A stretch of DNA of 64,000 nucleotides, from NCBI GenBank assembly GCA_028023455.1, contig JAQFVV010000258.1, positions 362,501 to 426,500 on the forward strand. The letters are read 5' to 3'. The stretch's first letter is position 1; every line of letters starts with the position of its first letter. Below the pieces are notes generated by a model that was given only the letters and a program-made list of their open reading frames with translations, did no database searches and was not told the DNA's origin. A program made the translations under genes and the position numbers. This document shows, piece by piece, positions 60,808 to 64,000 of this stretch. The stretch is from Epiperipatus broadwayi. Taxonomy: Eukaryota > Onychophora > Udeonychophora > Euonychophora > Peripatidae.

Positions 60808-61762
60808 CAGTTGGTTTAATAATAAGAATGACTGACCATGTCACTGCATTGATTTACAAGTGAAGAAAATGAAATGATGGTGAAAGGAAGAATCCCAATT
60901 AATCAAATTAATGAAACAATAGGATTTCTTTTGCCAAATCTCATATCGGATCATTCAATGAATCTGTTACACTCATATGGATAAGATGTAATAGAGCATT
61001 ATAAAAAAATGTATATTTATCTTCATAAACACCACATGATCCCATCTTATACAATACTTTCTTGAAACAAACTATTCCACTTCAGCATTATCATCTATTG
61101 AAAATCTGAATAATCAATAGAGTTTAAATGATAGTATTCATTAAACTACTATTCAGTGTTATTCACATACATTTGACTAATTTCTGGCTTTTAGCTATAT
61201 TTAGAGAGGAAATATTGGGCTGGCATTTTGGAGAACAAATTCACTTTTCTCTAGCTACTATTTTCTACTTTTTTTTAACTACTAAGCTAAGAGACTGAAA
61301 TTCAAAAACAATTTAAATTCAAATCAATTTGTTTGCAAAAAATATATATCCTTAATTTTATAATAGCTGTAGGCACCTTCATTATTTGGTTAGAATTCAT
61401 ATATAACCAAAAAATACTACAAAGCTCCAACTTACACAATACATTTCTGAGAAAACTAATTACTCCAATGCTGCTAGTTATAGAAAGCTTATGCAATCAA
61501 TAAATCCTAAATGATGGATTTTATTAAAATGTCATCAAGTATTATCCTATCCAAATTCCAGATTAGTTTCTGGTTTTGAGTTTTAGTCATTGAAATTGTA
61601 CATTAACAATCTTTCAGACAATTATCTACCAAATAATAGATATAATATCAAAGGTACTACATAAGTATCATCCATTTGAATCCCAACAAGTAATTTTAAA
61701 ATTAGAGGTGTTAAAATAGAGTAAAATACTAATTATTATACCTGAATTAAACATTCTTTTTT
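60805..61762. other. AT-rich DNA with a diverged fold-back relative
   Basis: At about 61480-61600 the blocks AGAAAGCTTATGCA, TTCCAGATTAGTTTCTGG and GTCATTGAAA recur in the order of the left arm of the 31-kb element (AGAAGGCTTGTGCA, CCTCAGACTAGTTTCTGG, ATCAATGAGAA). A second TAATTTCTGGCTTTTAGC block lies near 61176. I see no gene. Confidence 0.4.
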
Positions 61763-61807
<45 letters not shown>

Positions 61808-62200
61808 TAATCAATTCAATTCAATTCAATTTATTCTATGAAATAAAACAAAGTACATCACAAATATTTAAAAACTCCAAACAAGAAAAATCTTGTGTGT
61901 GGAATTTACATGTAAAAATAAATTAAATAAAAATACAATCAAAAACTCAAAAGAACAGTTTAGGAAATAAATAAAATTAATTAAATAAATAAAATAAATG
62001 CCAAAATTAATACATACTACACAACCATTGACACAAATATTTTTTGAATGATATATAAGAAATATTATTCAGATCAATTGAACATTCATATACAAATTTA
62101 TTAAACAACTTTGACCCAGAATAAACATATTTCTTCACTGATTCCTAAAAAATTTTGGTAAAGAATTGAAATTTATTAGAAAGAGAATTTAGAACATAAC
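61763..62200 (-). mobile_element. LINE 3' end with short tandem tail
   Basis: On the minus strand a frame gives ESVKKYVYSGSKLFNKFVYE, then CSIDLNNISYISFKKYLCQW and L. This matches the last residues of Jockey/CR1-type polyproteins (Y.G..LFN.LP..I....S...FK..L..WL). The 3' end beyond it contains TTTCATAGAATAAATTGAAT, then repeated GAATT (about 61812-61832 on the plus strand as AATTC repeats) and AAT/AAAT microsatellites. Such short tandem tails are usual for these LINEs. The rest of the element is absent or decayed. Confidence 0.55.
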
Positions 62201-63265
62201 CTAGAATTCAGAAAAGTTTAGCACAAAAATACAAAAAACCTATATGATATAAGATTTACATCAAATAAACCAATGCAATATAAATATCTCAACAGAAGGG
62301 AACAGACTACCAAAAATACAAATAATTTTGCAAAACAGCAAAGAAGAAAAATGGGAGAAGCAACCCCAAAAGATATGAAATAAAATATGAAACAGGCAAT
62401 GTAAATAAAAGGAGCAACCTAGGAAGAAATTAACTAAATATAAACATATAGTTTAAATTATAAGTTGACAAAGATAGGTAAGATTTGTCCAGGACATGAC
62501 ATATAATCCCAAAAACATAATTACTACCAAAAATATTCTCACAAGCATATATATATAATCAAATCTTCCAAATTTTAACTTAAGAGAAAAAACTGTAAAA
62601 AGAAAGCTTTTTTTACTAAATGACCACAAATTGCCAACCTTACCAATTGAGCCAAACCCATCACTATTTTTCAAGAAGATAAGAAACTCAGATAAACAAC
62701 ACAGCAAACCAAAACTTGAAAACTTCAAGAAAAACATAAATATAAAACAAGAGACCATACTGAACCTGAACCCAGATATCAGACAACACACTGATAGCCA
62801 TAATATTAAACTTTCCTACATTTAAAAACCCCAACCAACTACCAATAGACCACAAACCATCAGTGCAGCTAACAAAATATGATTACGAACAAACTGATAA
62901 ACAAGAAAAACCATTTAGTTCCGATCCAATGAAGGTTAATCTGAACGATTTAACACTAAGATTCCCGGAAGAAAACCTTATAGTCGTAAATTTATTTTTA
63001 AACAGAAAGACATACCCTACAACTTCCATACGAATCAGCCATAATTGACCAAGAACACCCTTTTATAAACAGGAAAACATAACCACACAAAACCAGCAAG
63101 AAAATTAAAAAACTAAAACAAAAAACTATTTCTTTCACTTAGGGTTATACACTGCCAAAGCATTTTAAACTCAATGCTACAGCACGAGTTCAGAACATCA
63201 GAATATAAAACAAACAATAAGAGCAAACCTCAGCATCACCGATATTTACAAAATCCATTAAACGT
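62201..63265 (+). other. A- and C-rich, G-poor block before the poly-A tract
   Basis: The plus strand is rich in A and C and very poor in G from about 62220 to 63265. It has coding-like frames at 62631-62825, 62863-63048 and 63174-63270. One reads PMKVNLNDLTLRFPEENLIV followed by VNLFLNRKTYPTTSIR. Because the block runs straight into a poly-A/TAA tail, it may be the ORF1 or 3' part of a plus-strand retroelement. No domain can be named. The 112-residue minus-strand frame at 62453-62791 is its shadow. Confidence 0.35.
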
Positions 63266-63640
<375 letters not shown>

Positions 63641-64000
63641 TAAAAAGATATGGAAAAAAATTAAGTAAGCAATTACTTATACAATACACTGGAAAAAAAG
63701 AATGTATATGGAGATTCTTGATGATCATAATTAAATGATTTTAAAAAATTATTTATCATACCCTTTTTTTAAAACATCTTATGAATTCGTAAATAGTAAG
63801 TACTAATTTCAGTTATGAATTTTCATGACGTAAAAGCTTATTCAAGTTTATAAAATAGCTCTAAAATAAATTATATAAAAAAGGTGATAAGCAATAGCAA
63901 ATTACTAAAGATCACCACACATTGCCTAATCACTTTATCTGCTTAAGTATGGAGAACAAAACTTATATAAAAAAAATCCTCATGGTAAAAGGTTTAAAAA
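63641..64000. other. AT-rich intergenic DNA, no feature seen
   Basis: No recognisable gene, RNA or repeat to the end of the window. Confidence 0.5.

Noticed and set aside
60578-60835. 85-codon frame rich in Tyr and Ile
   Set aside because: It is the translation of a TA microsatellite.

Overview
The window is animal nuclear DNA, very A+T-rich (roughly three quarters by eye), with one clear protein-coding gene in 64 kb. That gene (42906-46523, +) encodes a 1205-residue Toll receptor with the tandem cysteine-cluster ectodomain of the arthropod Toll-6/Toll-7/Tollo class. The gene type, its single coding exon, the low gene density and the mix of decayed transposons all fit an arthropod with a large AT-rich genome. 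A chelicerate or a hemipteroid insect are guesses; the sequence alone does not decide the lineage.

Layout. 1-16 kb is gene-poor DNA with a Tc1/mariner- or pogo-like terminal-inverted-repeat element (1101-2414), two clusters of Penelope-type tandem repeats (2.6-2.9 and 8.7-9.1 kb), two copies of one tRNA-derived SINE family (4.1 and 10.3 kb), small palindromic elements at 9.5-10.2 kb and a Merlin transposase fossil at 13.3 kb. 16.8-20.6 kb is a decayed but nearly complete Jockey/CR1-type LINE with a MITE nested in its endonuclease. 25.2 kb carries a piggyBac fossil. 29-34 kb holds an unidentified coding-like fossil, an RTE-type LINE end, a 549-bp fold-back element and a ZBED-type hAT transposase fossil. 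36-39 kb holds a probable second hAT fossil and a Penelope-like GIY-YIG fossil.

The Toll locus occupies about 41.1-46.65 kb. It has a GC-richer upstream region with a CCAAT box, a probable 5' UTR exon ending at a GTGAGT donor (41728), a 1.1-kb intron, then the exon holding the whole reading frame and a polyadenylation signal at 46615. Two upstream reading frames sit head to tail across the intron. The receptor should be a surface protein that signals through its C-terminal TIR domain.

46.7-64 kb is again intergenic: two RTE-type reverse transcriptase fossils (50.1-50.6 and 58.2-58.9 kb, both minus), a textbook retroposed tRNA-like SINE with 18-bp target duplications (52335-52474), local direct repeats at 53-54 kb, a LINE 3' end with AATTC/GAATT-type tail repeats (61.8 kb), and an unbroken run of 238 A (63341-63578).

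The most interesting non-gene signal is a small structure, CTGAAGAA - hairpin - (C)GAAA, found in three unrelated-looking repeats. The stem bases differ but pairing is kept, and one copy lies just downstream of a Penelope GIY-YIG frame. It resembles a hammerhead-like core of the kind described in Penelope-like elements.
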